6,626 bases of DNA, from positions 1-6,626 of the forward strand of contig QMOF01000129.1 in NCBI GenBank assembly GCA_003650185.1, in the 5' to 3' direction. Shown in pieces: positions 1-5,865 of this stretch. Within the stretch, counting starts at the first letter, position 1; every line of letters starts with the position of its first letter. Source of the DNA: Chloroflexota bacterium. Its GTDB lineage: Bacteria > Chloroflexota > Dehalococcoidia > UBA2247 > RBG-13-53-26. Below the pieces are notes generated by a model, which was not told the DNA's origin, ran no database searches, and worked only from the letters and a program-made list of their open reading frames with translations. The position numbers and the translations under genes were made by a program.

Positions 1-176
1 TACCTCTGCGCAGACCCATGGCCTCGTCCAGCAGGAACCGCGTCTTCCCCCGGCTGTCCCGGTACATCCTGCGTCGTATCTTTATATCCCCGAAAAGCGT
101 GGTCACCCACCGCCACCTCCTCCCACTCCTCAACCTGCCCCTTGATCCCGACCATCAACTCGTCTAAGCTTTCCAT
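1..176 (-). pseudogene. ISLre2/UPF0236-family transposase, N-terminal remnant, frameshifted and cut by window edge
   Basis: On the minus strand an ATG at 176-174 follows a strong ribosome site (AAAGGAGG, 193-186, 9-nt gap) and starts MESLDELMVGIKGQVEEWEE. That frame then turns into low-quality sequence. One base over, in a frame open from about 154 to the window edge, the translation contains TLFGDIKIRRRMYRD followed by RFLLDEAMGLRRG. This fits the N-terminal signature I remember for UPF0236/ISLre2 transposases (T-x-FG-x-[IV], basic patch, Y-R-D, then LLDE-x-x-GL). No suitable start exists in that second frame, and only about 22 codons lie between the ATG and the signature, whereas intact members carry considerably more. 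A small deletion plus frameshift is the simplest reading. The catalytic part would lie beyond base 1. The family call is from motif memory; a sequencing error could also explain the frame change. Confidence 0.55.
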
Positions 177-185
177 AGAGAGATG

Positions 186-193
186 CCTCCTTT
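186..193 (-). promoter_or_regulatory. Ribosome binding site of the transposase remnant
   Basis: The minus strand reads AAAGGAGG nine bases before the ATG at 176. It is a near-perfect Shine-Dalgarno match and is the main reason to take that ATG as the true original start, even though the frame does not continue into the conserved part. Confidence 0.6.
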
Positions 194-268
194 ATCCTGA
201 TAATAGTTTTCTTTTTCCCAGGATTCTCGGAGGTGTCTCTCTCCTTTTCAACCCCCACCGACTAACAC

Positions 269-320
269 GATACAGTATCAGTTGACAAACAGCATCGACC
301 TGTGGCATACATGATACAGG
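269..320. repeat. Small dyads around the comEA promoter boxes
   Basis: GATAC-A-GTATC (269-279) is a perfect 11-bp inverted repeat ending two bases before the TTGACA box. Its first seven bases, GATACAG, recur at 313-319. In addition CCTGT (299-303) and ACAGG (316-320) form an inverted repeat that brackets the proposed -10. Such positions suit operators, but the arms are short and could arise by chance. Confidence 0.35.
282..311 (+). promoter_or_regulatory. Candidate sigma-70 promoter for comEA-comEC
   Basis: A perfect -35 box TTGACA (282-287) is followed after 18 bp by CATACA (306-311), a weak -10 helped by an upstream TG (303-304) in the extended -10 position. Transcription would start near 318, leaving a leader of about 140 nt before comEA. 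The -10 match is poor, so the promoter may be activator-dependent or not real. Dyads around it are described separately. Confidence 0.4.
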
Positions 321-457
321 CTTTCCCAACACTGGCCTCCATGATTCATACTTGCTTCTGTCCGGTTGTTTAGGTTCGATCGTCCTGCCCGCAGGCATGT
401 AAGCACCGAGGGGCCAGTCGAGGCAACCACACGGAGAACATCAGCCAGGAGGACCTC

Positions 458-1018
458 ATGAGTGATAGCGAAGGATACGTAGAGTCCGGCGACCGACGCC
501 TCAGTGTGGCGCTCTGGGTTCTAGTGGGCCTGCTGATTGCGGCGATCATCGCCGGTGGGGTGATGTTCCTGGTCAGGAACACAGGCGGCAATGGGCGTGT
601 TGAGATTGTGCTTTCCGATGCCGAACCGCCCACGGTGGAAGTATACCTGGGTGGTGCCGTGGAAGCCGAGGGCATCTACAGCTTCAGCCCGGATGTCACT
701 CTGGGAGAGGTGCTCCAGCAGGCGGGCGGCGTGGCCGATGGACTGGACCCGGTCAGGCTCAGTCTACGGGTCTTTCAGGCTGATGAGGGCCCCTTTGACC
801 AGTATGACGAATCAGGGCCGGACAAAGTCAATGTAAATGCCGCTTCTTTCGAAGAACTCCAGACCCTGCACGGCATCGGGCCAAGCAGGGCCCAGGCCAT
901 CATCGACTACCGGACTGAGCACGGGTACTTCCGCAGCGTGGACGATCTGATCAACGTATCCGGTATTGGCCCGAAGACGCTAGAAAACATCAGGGACTAC
1001 GTGACCGTCGTGGACTGA
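458..1018 (+). CDS. comEA: ComEA, membrane-anchored DNA receptor for competence
   Basis: ComEA binds incoming double-stranded DNA at the outer face of the cytoplasmic membrane and hands it to the ComEC channel. The 186-residue product has a short cytoplasmic tail, one membrane anchor (about 17-39), a SLBB-like domain (about 60-106, with VYLGGAVEAEGIY near its start) and a C-terminal double helix-hairpin-helix domain (123-184) with the two glycine hairpins HGIGPSRA (138-145) and SGIGPKTL (168-175). The segment KVNVNAAS at 123-130 is the usual entry to the ComEA HhH domain. Length and order match the long, SLBB-containing ComEA form. The start is set by AGGAGG at 447-452, five bases before the ATG. 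It lies directly upstream of comEC, the usual neighbour; no comEB is present between them. Family assignment is very secure; that the organism is naturally transformable is inference. Confidence 0.95.
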   Translation: MSDSEGYVESGDRRLSVALWVLVGLLIAAIIAGGVMFLVRNTGGNGRVEIVLSDAEPPTVEVYLGGAVEAEGIYSFSPDVTLGEVLQQAGGVADGLDPVRLSLRVFQADEGPFDQYDESGPDKVNVNAASFEELQTLHGIGPSRAQAIIDYRTEHGYFRSVDDLINVSGIGPKTLENIRDYVTVVD

Positions 1019-1048
1019 CGCTCCCGGCCCGGGTTGGGGGGCGGTGCG

Positions 1049-1087
1049 GCCGGAAGCCCGAGACGAAGCCTGAGACCAGCTTCCGGC
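1049..1087 (+). repeat. Perfect 9-bp inverted repeat between comEA and comEC
   Basis: GCCGGAAGC (1049-1057) and GCTTCCGGC (1079-1087) pair perfectly around a 21-nt loop. The stem ends 19 bases before the comEC ATG. There is no following T-run, so it does not look like a simple terminator; it could be an mRNA structure that tunes or insulates comEC expression. Confidence 0.5.
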
Positions 1088-1106
1088 GCGGCTTGAGTGA
1101 CAACGA

Positions 1107-3509
1107 ATGAAACTCATCGCTGTCAGTGTTGCCTGGATTGCTGGTATATACCTCGGCTCACTGGTCTTTCTGCCGATCTATGCCACGCTTTCGGCTTTGG
1201 TACTCCTTGCAGTGATGGCATTCCTGTGCCGCAGAAGGGCCGTGCTCCTGTGGTCGGCCCTGTGCCTGGTTGCCGTGCTTGGCGGGATTGCCTGCTACCA
1301 GTGGAGGGTGAACGAGCCCACGCTGCCCGAGCGGGGATTCGCGGAAATCCAGGCCGAGGTCGAGCGTGACCCCGAACTCGACGGTGGGAAGGCCACCCTG
1401 AGGCTCACCGCCCACAAGATCAAGGGCGACAGCGGGTGGGAAGACACGTCGGGCAAACTCCTGGTGCATACTTATGAGTATTCGACTGAGTATTCGACCT
1501 ACAGCCAGGGAGACCTGGTGAGGGTAGCAGGAGAGCTGGAGCCGCTCTCAGGTATCGGGAGCCAGGACTACAGAGACTACCTGGAGCGCAGCGGGTTCAG
1601 TGCCACCATGTCCAGTCCCCAGGTGGAGTCTATGGAGTCCGGCTGGATCGGCAGCGCCCGCAGCCGCCTGTCGGACTCGCTCGCTCGTGCCCTGCCCGAG
1701 CCCGAGAACTCCGTGGCGCAGGCGCTGGCGGTTGGCATCCGCAGCCACATACCCGATAAGGACGAAGAGGCTCAGGGTACCTTCTCTGAGGACAGCTTGT
1801 ATGACAGCTTCCGTAGGTCAGGTACCAGCCATCTCCTGGCGGTCTCGGGACTGCACGTGGCCATTCTGGGCATGGCGGTGCTCAGCGCTGCGGCCTGGGT
1901 GTTTGGCAGGCAACGGCCGACGTATCTCATCATTGCGCTCCTGGCCGTCTGGCTGTATGCGTTGCTCACCGGGATGCGGCCGCCAGCCTTTCGGGCGGCC
2001 ATCATGTTCAGCCTCTTTCTGGCCGCTCTGTGGGTAGGCAGGCCACGTAGCGCTGTGCCATCGCTGGTACTGGCCGCTGCCATAATGACCGGAGTCGCCC
2101 CGCTTCTTCTGTGGGACGTCTCTTTCCAGCTAAGCGTGACTGCGGTAGCGGGCGTGATGGTGCTTGGCCCCTCCCTGGTTGGTACATGGGAAGCAGCGTC
2201 GCCAGTGCGGGGCTGGATGGGCCGGGGCTTTCATCACGCTGGTCAGGTCATGATGCTCAGCCTGGCGGCAACCATCGCTGTATACCCGCTGATCGTTTAC
2301 TACTTCGGCAGCATTCCCCTGGTGGGGGCATCGGCCACCTTCTGCGCCCTGCCCGCGCTGCCACCAGCCATCGTGACGGCGCTTATCACGGCTGTGCTGG
2401 GCCTTTTTGCCCCTACGCTGGCCACGGCAACGGGATGTGTTGCCTGGCTCTTCCTGAGGTACCTGATAGAGGTGGTGCAAAGCTTTGCTGCCTTACCCTT
2501 TGCCTCGCATGATGTCGGTCAAGCGAGTGGCGCGGTGGTGTGGGGGTGCTACGCCGTCCTCATTGCCTTCGTGTCCAGACGGCGCTGGAGACCGGTAGTA
2601 GCTGGGCTCGGGCGCTGGGTGGGGGCAGGACTGGCCAGGGCGCCAGGTATTCTGCACCACCCGCCCAAGAAGTGGGTCATGGTGTCGATCGGGGTTGCGG
2701 CTGTGCTGGTGTGGCTGGCAGTGCTGAGCATGCCAGACAACAACCTGGAGGTAAGGTTCCTGGATGTCGGCCAGGGCGACTCGGTACTGGTACGGACGCC
2801 TTCAGGGGTGCAGGTCCTTGTCGATGGCGGCCCCGACCAGGATAGCGTTTGCCTTGAGCTGGGGGAGAGCCTGCCGTTCCACGACAGGGACCTCGACCTG
2901 GTGATTCTGACGCATCCCGACAGCGACCATGTTGGCGGGCTGGTGGAGGTGCTGCGGCGGTACGAGGTGGGCCGGGTGCTGGAGGCAGGTGTGGACAGCA
3001 GCAACACTGCCTACCAGGAGTGGTTATCGCTGGTTGACCAGAAGGGGATCGAAAGGACGATGGCCGTGGCCGGTCAGCGCATCGACCTTGGTGACGGAGT
3101 GACAATGCAGGTGCTGCATCCGCCGGAGGAACTCATGAAGGACACAGAGTCGGATGTGAACAACAACTCGGTGGTGATCCGCCTGCTATGGAAAGAGGTC
3201 AGCTTTCTACTGACCGGTGACATCTATGAGGAGGCGGAATGGGACATCCTCTATAGAGGGCATGTTCTGGACACCACTGTCCTGAAGGTGGCGCACCACG
3301 GCAGTGCTACTTCCAGTTGCACTCATTTCGTGGCGGCGGCCGATCCCCAGGCAGCGGTCATTTGCGTGGGTGCCGACAACACCTTCGGCCATCCCGATGA
3401 TGAAACGCTGGCCAGGCTGGGTGGCATACCTGTCTATCGCACAGATGAAGATGGCACCATCACCTTCACCACCGATGGGGAGAGGCTGTGGGTGGAGACG
3501 GAGAGGTAG
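1107..3509 (+). CDS. comEC: ComEC/Rec2, DNA uptake channel with metallo-beta-lactamase-type domain
   Basis: ComEC forms the cytoplasmic-membrane channel for transforming DNA. The 800 residues are full length for the three-domain form. Two or three membrane segments (about 1-65) lead into a soluble DUF4131/OB-like domain (about 75-175). The Competence domain (about 215-500) carries SHLLAVSGLHV (241-251), a TGMRPPAFRAA segment and WDVSFQLS. After a further membrane segment the metallo-beta-lactamase domain starts at DVGQGDS (553-559) and keeps HPDSDH (603-608), TGD (703-705), AHHG (729-732) and a late GHP (His762). All expected metal ligands of the HxDxDH type are present, so a nuclease role on the non-transported strand, proposed for such domains, is possible. 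The ATG has only a weak upstream GAG, and the start is chosen because it opens directly into a membrane segment. Probably co-transcribed with comEA. It ends 44 bp from a convergent gene. Confidence 0.95.
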   Translation: MKLIAVSVAWIAGIYLGSLVFLPIYATLSALVLLAVMAFLCRRRAVLLWSALCLVAVLGGIACYQWRVNEPTLPERGFAEIQAEVERDPELDGGKATLRLTAHKIKGDSGWEDTSGKLLVHTYEYSTEYSTYSQGDLVRVAGELEPLSGIGSQDYRDYLERSGFSATMSSPQVESMESGWIGSARSRLSDSLARALPEPENSVAQALAVGIRSHIPDKDEEAQGTFSEDSLYDSFRRSGTSHLLAVSGLHVAILGMAVLSAAAWVFGRQRPTYLIIALLAVWLYALLTGMRPPAFRAAIMFSLFLAALWVGRPRSAVPSLVLAAAIMTGVAPLLLWDVSFQLSVTAVAGVMVLGPSLVGTWEAASPVRGWMGRGFHHAGQVMMLSLAATIAVYPLIVYYFGSIPLVGASATFCALPALPPAIVTALITAVLGLFAPTLATATGCVAWLFLRYLIEVVQSFAALPFASHDVGQASGAVVWGCYAVLIAFVSRRRWRPVVAGLGRWVGAGLARAPGILHHPPKKWVMVSIGVAAVLVWLAVLSMPDNNLEVRFLDVGQGDSVLVRTPSGVQVLVDGGPDQDSVCLELGESLPFHDRDLDLVILTHPDSDHVGGLVEVLRRYEVGRVLEAGVDSSNTAYQEWLSLVDQKGIERTMAVAGQRIDLGDGVTMQVLHPPEELMKDTESDVNNNSVVIRLLWKEVSFLLTGDIYEEAEWDILYRGHVLDTTVLKVAHHGSATSSCTHFVAAADPQAAVICVGADNTFGHPDDETLARLGGIPVYRTDEDGTITFTTDGERLWVETER
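1475..1498 (+). repeat. Perfect tandem 12-bp duplication inside comEC
   Basis: TGAGTATTCGAC occurs twice back to back (1475-1486, 1487-1498). Being 12 bp it keeps the frame and yields EYST-EYST (residues 124-131) in the soluble DUF4131/OB-like domain. It looks like a recent slippage duplication. Confidence 0.8.
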
Positions 3510-3553
3510 GGGCGGCAACCATTCTGGGAGCTGCCGAAGGACTGGTTCCTCAA

Positions 3554-3799
3554 TCAGGCCTCAACAACGATGACTTTCTGGATCTGGGGCACGTCTTGCT
3601 TTAGCCTGTCTTCAACGACTTCGTGGACGATGTCTATCGTTACCTGTCCCCTATCTACGTGACAGGCGGCAGGATTGGAGAGCGGCTTGCGGTATTGCAC
3701 TGTCACCACGCCGTTGTCGATGCTCGCCAGGCGAACGTCTCCCCCACCCAGACTCCCCTGCAACTCAGCCAGTGCCTTCTCTATTCTCTGCCTCACCAT
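3554..3799 (-). CDS. Small NifU C-terminal-domain-like protein lacking the CxxC motif
   Basis: The 81-residue product has the layout of the stand-alone NifU/Nfu domain, which carries and donates Fe-S clusters. There is an N-terminal helix (RQRIEKALAEL, 3-13), a GGGDVRLASIDNGVVTVQY strand pair (18-36), then a helix and strand ending VVEDRLKQDVPQIQKVIVVE (61-80). The family normally has CxxC in the central loop. Here that loop has a single cysteine (Cys46, in NPAACHVD), so the usual cluster site is absent. It may bind a cluster differently, act as a dimer, or have lost the function. Start: AGGAGG (3808-3803) is only three bases from the ATG at 3799 but six from the GTG at 3796, so GTG may be the true start. 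It lies 65 bp behind the methyltransferase on the same strand. The fold call rests on pattern memory; a different small alpha/beta domain is possible. Confidence 0.6.
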   Translation of the reverse strand: MVRQRIEKALAELQGSLGGGDVRLASIDNGVVTVQYRKPLSNPAACHVDRGQVTIDIVHEVVEDRLKQDVPQIQKVIVVEA

Positions 3800-3864
3800 G
3801 CACCTCCTGGCTGCAGCTCGCCGCTACGTCAACCGGCGGTCGCTGAGCCCCGTTTCTCCATGCG

Positions 3865-4542
3865 TCAAAACCCCGGCCGCCTGATGCAGACTCCCAGGAA
3901 AGCACCAAGAGGGTTTCGTCGAAATGAAAGCAATCTCTCAAGTCTGTGGCAGCGGGCGTGCCATCCCAGGGGCAGAAGTAACGCACTTTGCCAGGTGTGC
4001 GGGTACCCGCCGAGCTCTCTACTCACCATCCGTTCCAACTCCCAGATGGTGAAGAACCTGGCCTGGTTGTAAATGCTTTGTCGAAATCTCCCCTTAAGCC
4101 GACGAGTTATCCCCAGCAGCGAAGCTTTGTTCAACACCCCGAGGTAGACCTCTTCCCTGGCTACCCTGGCTGCTTCACTCAAGGCTGCCGCCGGGTCTGG
4201 GCTGAACTCCAGCACCGTTATGAGAGCTACGATATCAAAAGACCGGTCTTTGAAGCCCAGACTCTCAGCCCGCCCCAGAGAAACGTTGGCCTCAAGCCCG
4301 AGCTTGCTCGACGCTATCCCCAGCATGGGCTCAGAGGCATCGACGCCGGTTGCCTGTAGACCTATTTGCCTGAAGAACTCCAGGTTATGCCCTGTGCCAC
4401 AGCCAACGTCAAGAAGAGTCTGTCCTCTTACGGGATGGGCCAGCCTCAGAAAGAGTTCCTTTTCCATGGCATCAGCGTACTTCCCTTTGGGGCTTCGGAA
4501 CCATTCATCGTATTTTCCCGCTGTCTCAGCGTCAAAAGCCAT
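3865..4542 (-). CDS. Class I SAM-dependent methyltransferase (Methyltransf_11 type)
   Basis: A 225-residue soluble Rossmann-fold methyltransferase. The SAM-binding motif I is LLDVGCGTG (43-51), the acidic residue at the end of the second strand is Asp68 in GVDASEPML, and AESLGFKDRSFDIVALITVL (92-111) covers the adenine-contact and post-II regions. The start, with YDEWFRSPKGKY (11-22), resembles a group of uncharacterised methyltransferases whose N-terminus reads YD-x-WF-x-[ST]P-x-G. The substrate cannot be told; the C-terminal 70 residues, rich in Arg and aromatic residues, are likely the substrate cap. The start is supported by AGGAAGG (4555-4549), six bases from the ATG; this site overlaps the stop codon of the upstream J-domain gene, which suggests translational coupling. 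The NifU-like gene follows 65 bp downstream. Confidence 0.85.
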   Translation of the reverse strand: MAFDAETAGKYDEWFRSPKGKYADAMEKELFLRLAHPVRGQTLLDVGCGTGHNLEFFRQIGLQATGVDASEPMLGIASSKLGLEANVSLGRAESLGFKDRSFDIVALITVLEFSPDPAAALSEAARVAREEVYLGVLNKASLLGITRRLKGRFRQSIYNQARFFTIWELERMVSRELGGYPHTWQSALLLPLGWHARCHRLERLLSFRRNPLGAFLGVCIRRPGF

Positions 4543-4553
4543 CCGGCGCCTTC

Positions 4554-4856
4554 CTACCAGCCTTGGAACCAGTTCCGACGGTACTTCCTGAAGTACTCAT
4601 CATAGGGATAGGTCCTATCGACGTCCTCCTCACGAAAAGCGTACTTGTACTCGCGGCAATACCTGAGCAGCAGTTCATACGCCTGGTTCAATCTCCTCAT
4701 CATCTCCTCACATTGAGGCTTCTCATCGTCTTTGCATCTGTCAGGATGATACTGACGAGCCCGTTCCCGGAAATGCTGTTTTATTTCTTTGAGAGTGGCA
4801 GCCTCTCCCAGACCCAGCAACTGTCTCGCCTGGTCTATTTCTTCAAAATCGGGCAT
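4554..4856 (-). CDS. Short J-domain (DnaJ-like) protein
   Basis: J-domain proteins recruit DnaK and stimulate its ATPase. This 100-residue protein is little more than a J-domain: helix I around ARQLLGLGEAATLKEIK (10-26), helix II HFRERARQYHPD with the required HPD at 37-39, then helix III from about 49 with RRLNQAYELLLRYC (54-67). It lacks the Gly/Phe region, zinc fingers and C-terminal substrate domains of DnaJ. The tail is rich in Tyr, Arg and Trp (YPYDEYFRKYRRNWFQGW, 83-100), so it probably serves one dedicated partner. The ATG at 4856 has GAAGG (4868-4864) seven bases upstream. It is the first gene of a minus-strand cluster; only 11 bp separate it from the methyltransferase ATG, whose ribosome site overlaps this gene's stop. 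The client is unknown. Confidence 0.88.
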   Translation of the reverse strand: MPDFEEIDQARQLLGLGEAATLKEIKQHFRERARQYHPDRCKDDEKPQCEEMMRRLNQAYELLLRYCREYKYAFREEDVDRTYPYDEYFRKYRRNWFQGW

Positions 4857-4965
4857 GTCTCAGCCTTCACATCCTACCAAGCCACCGCGCGTCTTGCAGG
4901 TCAATCACCAGGGCCTTGGAGCCACCGGTCATGACAGACGGCAAGCCGCCCGGCGTTGAGAGGGT

Positions 4966-4994
4966 ATTGTATCACCATCAGGCCACCGTGACTA
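4966..4994 (-). promoter_or_regulatory. Candidate sigma-70 promoter of the J-domain/methyltransferase cluster
   Basis: On the minus strand the -10 box TACAAT (4971-4966) is preceded by TGA in the extended -10 arrangement (4974-4972). With a 17-bp spacer the -35 is TAGTCA (4994-4989), four of six matches. Transcription would start near 4959, giving a leader of about 100 nt before the ATG at 4856. The -35 half is overlapped by the 17-bp palindrome. Confidence 0.5.
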
Positions 4995-5008
4995 CCCCCA
5001 GGGGGTAG
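4992..5008. promoter_or_regulatory. Perfect 17-bp palindrome, candidate operator
   Basis: CTACCCCC (4992-4999) and GGGGGTAG (5001-5008) are exact reverse complements around a single A. The one-base centre argues against an RNA hairpin and for a site bound by a dimeric protein. Its left end overlaps the proposed leftward -35 box (4989-4994), a position expected for repression of the J-domain cluster. The binding protein cannot be named. Confidence 0.5.
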
Positions 5009-5124
5009 ACCTTGACACTGCACCACAAAGGTCAGCACGTAAGTGTGTCCGCGACCACCCGATTTGCTCGTGCTGCCCGCCCGCTGTCCGGCAGCTCCGC
5101 CTCTGCGCACTGCCTGTCCCTTTG

Positions 5125-5154
5125 TTGACTTCCGCCCGAATCTGGCTGTATTCT
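5125..5154 (+). promoter_or_regulatory. Candidate sigma-70 promoter of the VTT/Sm_multidrug_ex pair
   Basis: TTGACT (5125-5130) and TATTCT (5149-5154) are separated by 18 bp. Transcription would begin near 5161, only about seven bases before the ATG at 5168, so the message would be nearly leaderless, consistent with the lack of a good ribosome site there. Confidence 0.5.
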
Positions 5155-5167
5155 TGGGCGAAGTCCG

Positions 5168-5845
5168 ATGAGCATCATGGTGTCCCAAAACCAGGGCCAG
5201 CCCCCGGACGATCTTCCTCCAGACCAACTGGGCTTGCCTCCGCCCACTGACATCGCTATCAAGGCCGACGCGTCTGCTAGAAAAGCTGGCAAGCACCTCA
5301 TAGTGCTTTCCGTGCTGGCAGTCATCGGACTGGCAGCACTGGCCGTGATCTTCAGAGAAGAACTGGAGGACTTCGAAGAGTACGGCTACCTCGGCGCTTT
5401 TTTCATCAGCATCCTGTCGGGCGGCACCATCATAGTCTACGTCCCCGGCGTGCCGGTGGTATTCACTCTGGGCGGACTGGTCTCCCTGCCCTTCCTGGTA
5501 GGCATCGCTGCCGGCCTGGGCGAGGGACTGGGGGCCTTCACCTTCTATGTGGCCGGCCGGGGTGGGCACTCCCTCCTGACCGAGAAGCAGCGAAGTAACA
5601 AGGTGTACAGGACGGTGGAGGGCTGGATGACGAGACACGGGCTTCTGACGCTGTTTCTTGCCTCTGCAATATACAACCCCGTTTTCTCCGCAATTGCGGC
5701 CACAGCCGGGGCCACACGCTATTCGCTGTGGAAGTTCTATCTCTCCTGTGCAGCGGGCAAGATCGTGAAAGGGACGTACACTGCTTATCTGGGGGCGTGG
5801 GGGCTGGCCTACATCCTGGAGTGGTTCCACATATCGCTGGACTAG
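5168..5845 (+). CDS. VTT/SNARE-associated (DedA/TVP38-like) membrane protein
   Basis: An integral membrane protein of 225 residues. A polar, proline-rich cytoplasmic tail (1-43) precedes the first membrane segment (44-62). The VTT-type core follows: hydrophobic segments about 74-92 and 95-117 with the proline turn VPGVP (92-96), the short loop GLGEGLGAFTFYVAGRGG (116-133), then 158-180 with IYNPVFSAIAATAG and 185-217 with a basic RYSLWKFYLSCAAGKIVKG stretch. The re-entrant loop, the GR-G motif and the late GK are characteristic of the VTT superfamily, some of which flip undecaprenyl phosphate or phospholipids; the exact substrate here is unknown. The ATG at 5168 lacks a clear ribosome site (GAAG at only four bases); ATG5177 or GTG5180 are alternatives. 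The gene for a second membrane protein starts 20 bp downstream. Confidence 0.82.
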   Translation: MSIMVSQNQGQPPDDLPPDQLGLPPPTDIAIKADASARKAGKHLIVLSVLAVIGLAALAVIFREELEDFEEYGYLGAFFISILSGGTIIVYVPGVPVVFTLGGLVSLPFLVGIAAGLGEGLGAFTFYVAGRGGHSLLTEKQRSNKVYRTVEGWMTRHGLLTLFLASAIYNPVFSAIAATAGATRYSLWKFYLSCAAGKIVKGTYTAYLGAWGLAYILEWFHISLD

Positions 5846-5865
5846 GCACGCCCTGGGAACACTGC

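Larger units (their letters stand above)
177..457. other. Gene-free region between transposase remnant and comEA
   Basis: No believable gene is seen on either strand. The left part (about 177-240) is the leader of the transposase remnant and may contain the end of the insertion element, but no inverted repeat partner or target duplication is visible. The right part (about 262-320) holds promoter-like boxes and small dyads that point to comEA. The rest, about 320-440, would be a long untranslated leader if that promoter is used. Confidence 0.5.
4857..5167. other. Divergent intergenic region with control sites
   Basis: This stretch separates the leftward J-domain gene from the rightward VTT gene. 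It holds a leftward extended -10 promoter, a rightward -35/-10 pair and a perfect 17-bp palindrome, described separately. A 21-codon minus-strand reading frame (4932-4867) ends next to the J-domain ribosome site but has no ribosome site of its own. A weak inverted repeat GCTGCC (5072-5077)/GGCAGC (5090-5095) is also present. No RNA gene is recognised. Confidence 0.55.

Noticed and set aside
192..398. Minus-strand open frame of 68 codons in the comEA upstream region
   Set aside because: No ribosome site or domain, and it covers the promoter-like boxes and ends just before the transposase leader.
3513..3536. CGGCA/TGCCG inverted repeat between comEC and the NifU-like gene as a bidirectional terminator
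   Set aside because: Only five paired bases, a 14-nt loop and no T-run on either strand.
3623..4072. Plus-strand open frame of 149 codons over the NifU-like and methyltransferase genes
   Set aside because: It crosses the ends of two better-supported minus-strand genes, has no domain and no ribosome site.
4931..5008. 25-codon plus-strand frame starting ATGACAGAC with GGAG nine bases upstream
   Set aside because: It runs through the leftward promoter and the palindrome, has no domain, and such short frames are common by chance.
5012..5017. Perfect TTGACA on the plus strand upstream of the VTT gene
   Set aside because: No -10-like sequence at 16-19 bp; the pair at 5125/5149 is better and closer to the gene.
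4901..5830. Long minus-strand open frame of 309 codons opposite the VTT gene
   Set aside because: The translation is rich in Gly, Gln, His and Arg with no recognisable domain, while the opposite strand encodes a clear membrane protein; it is an antisense shadow.
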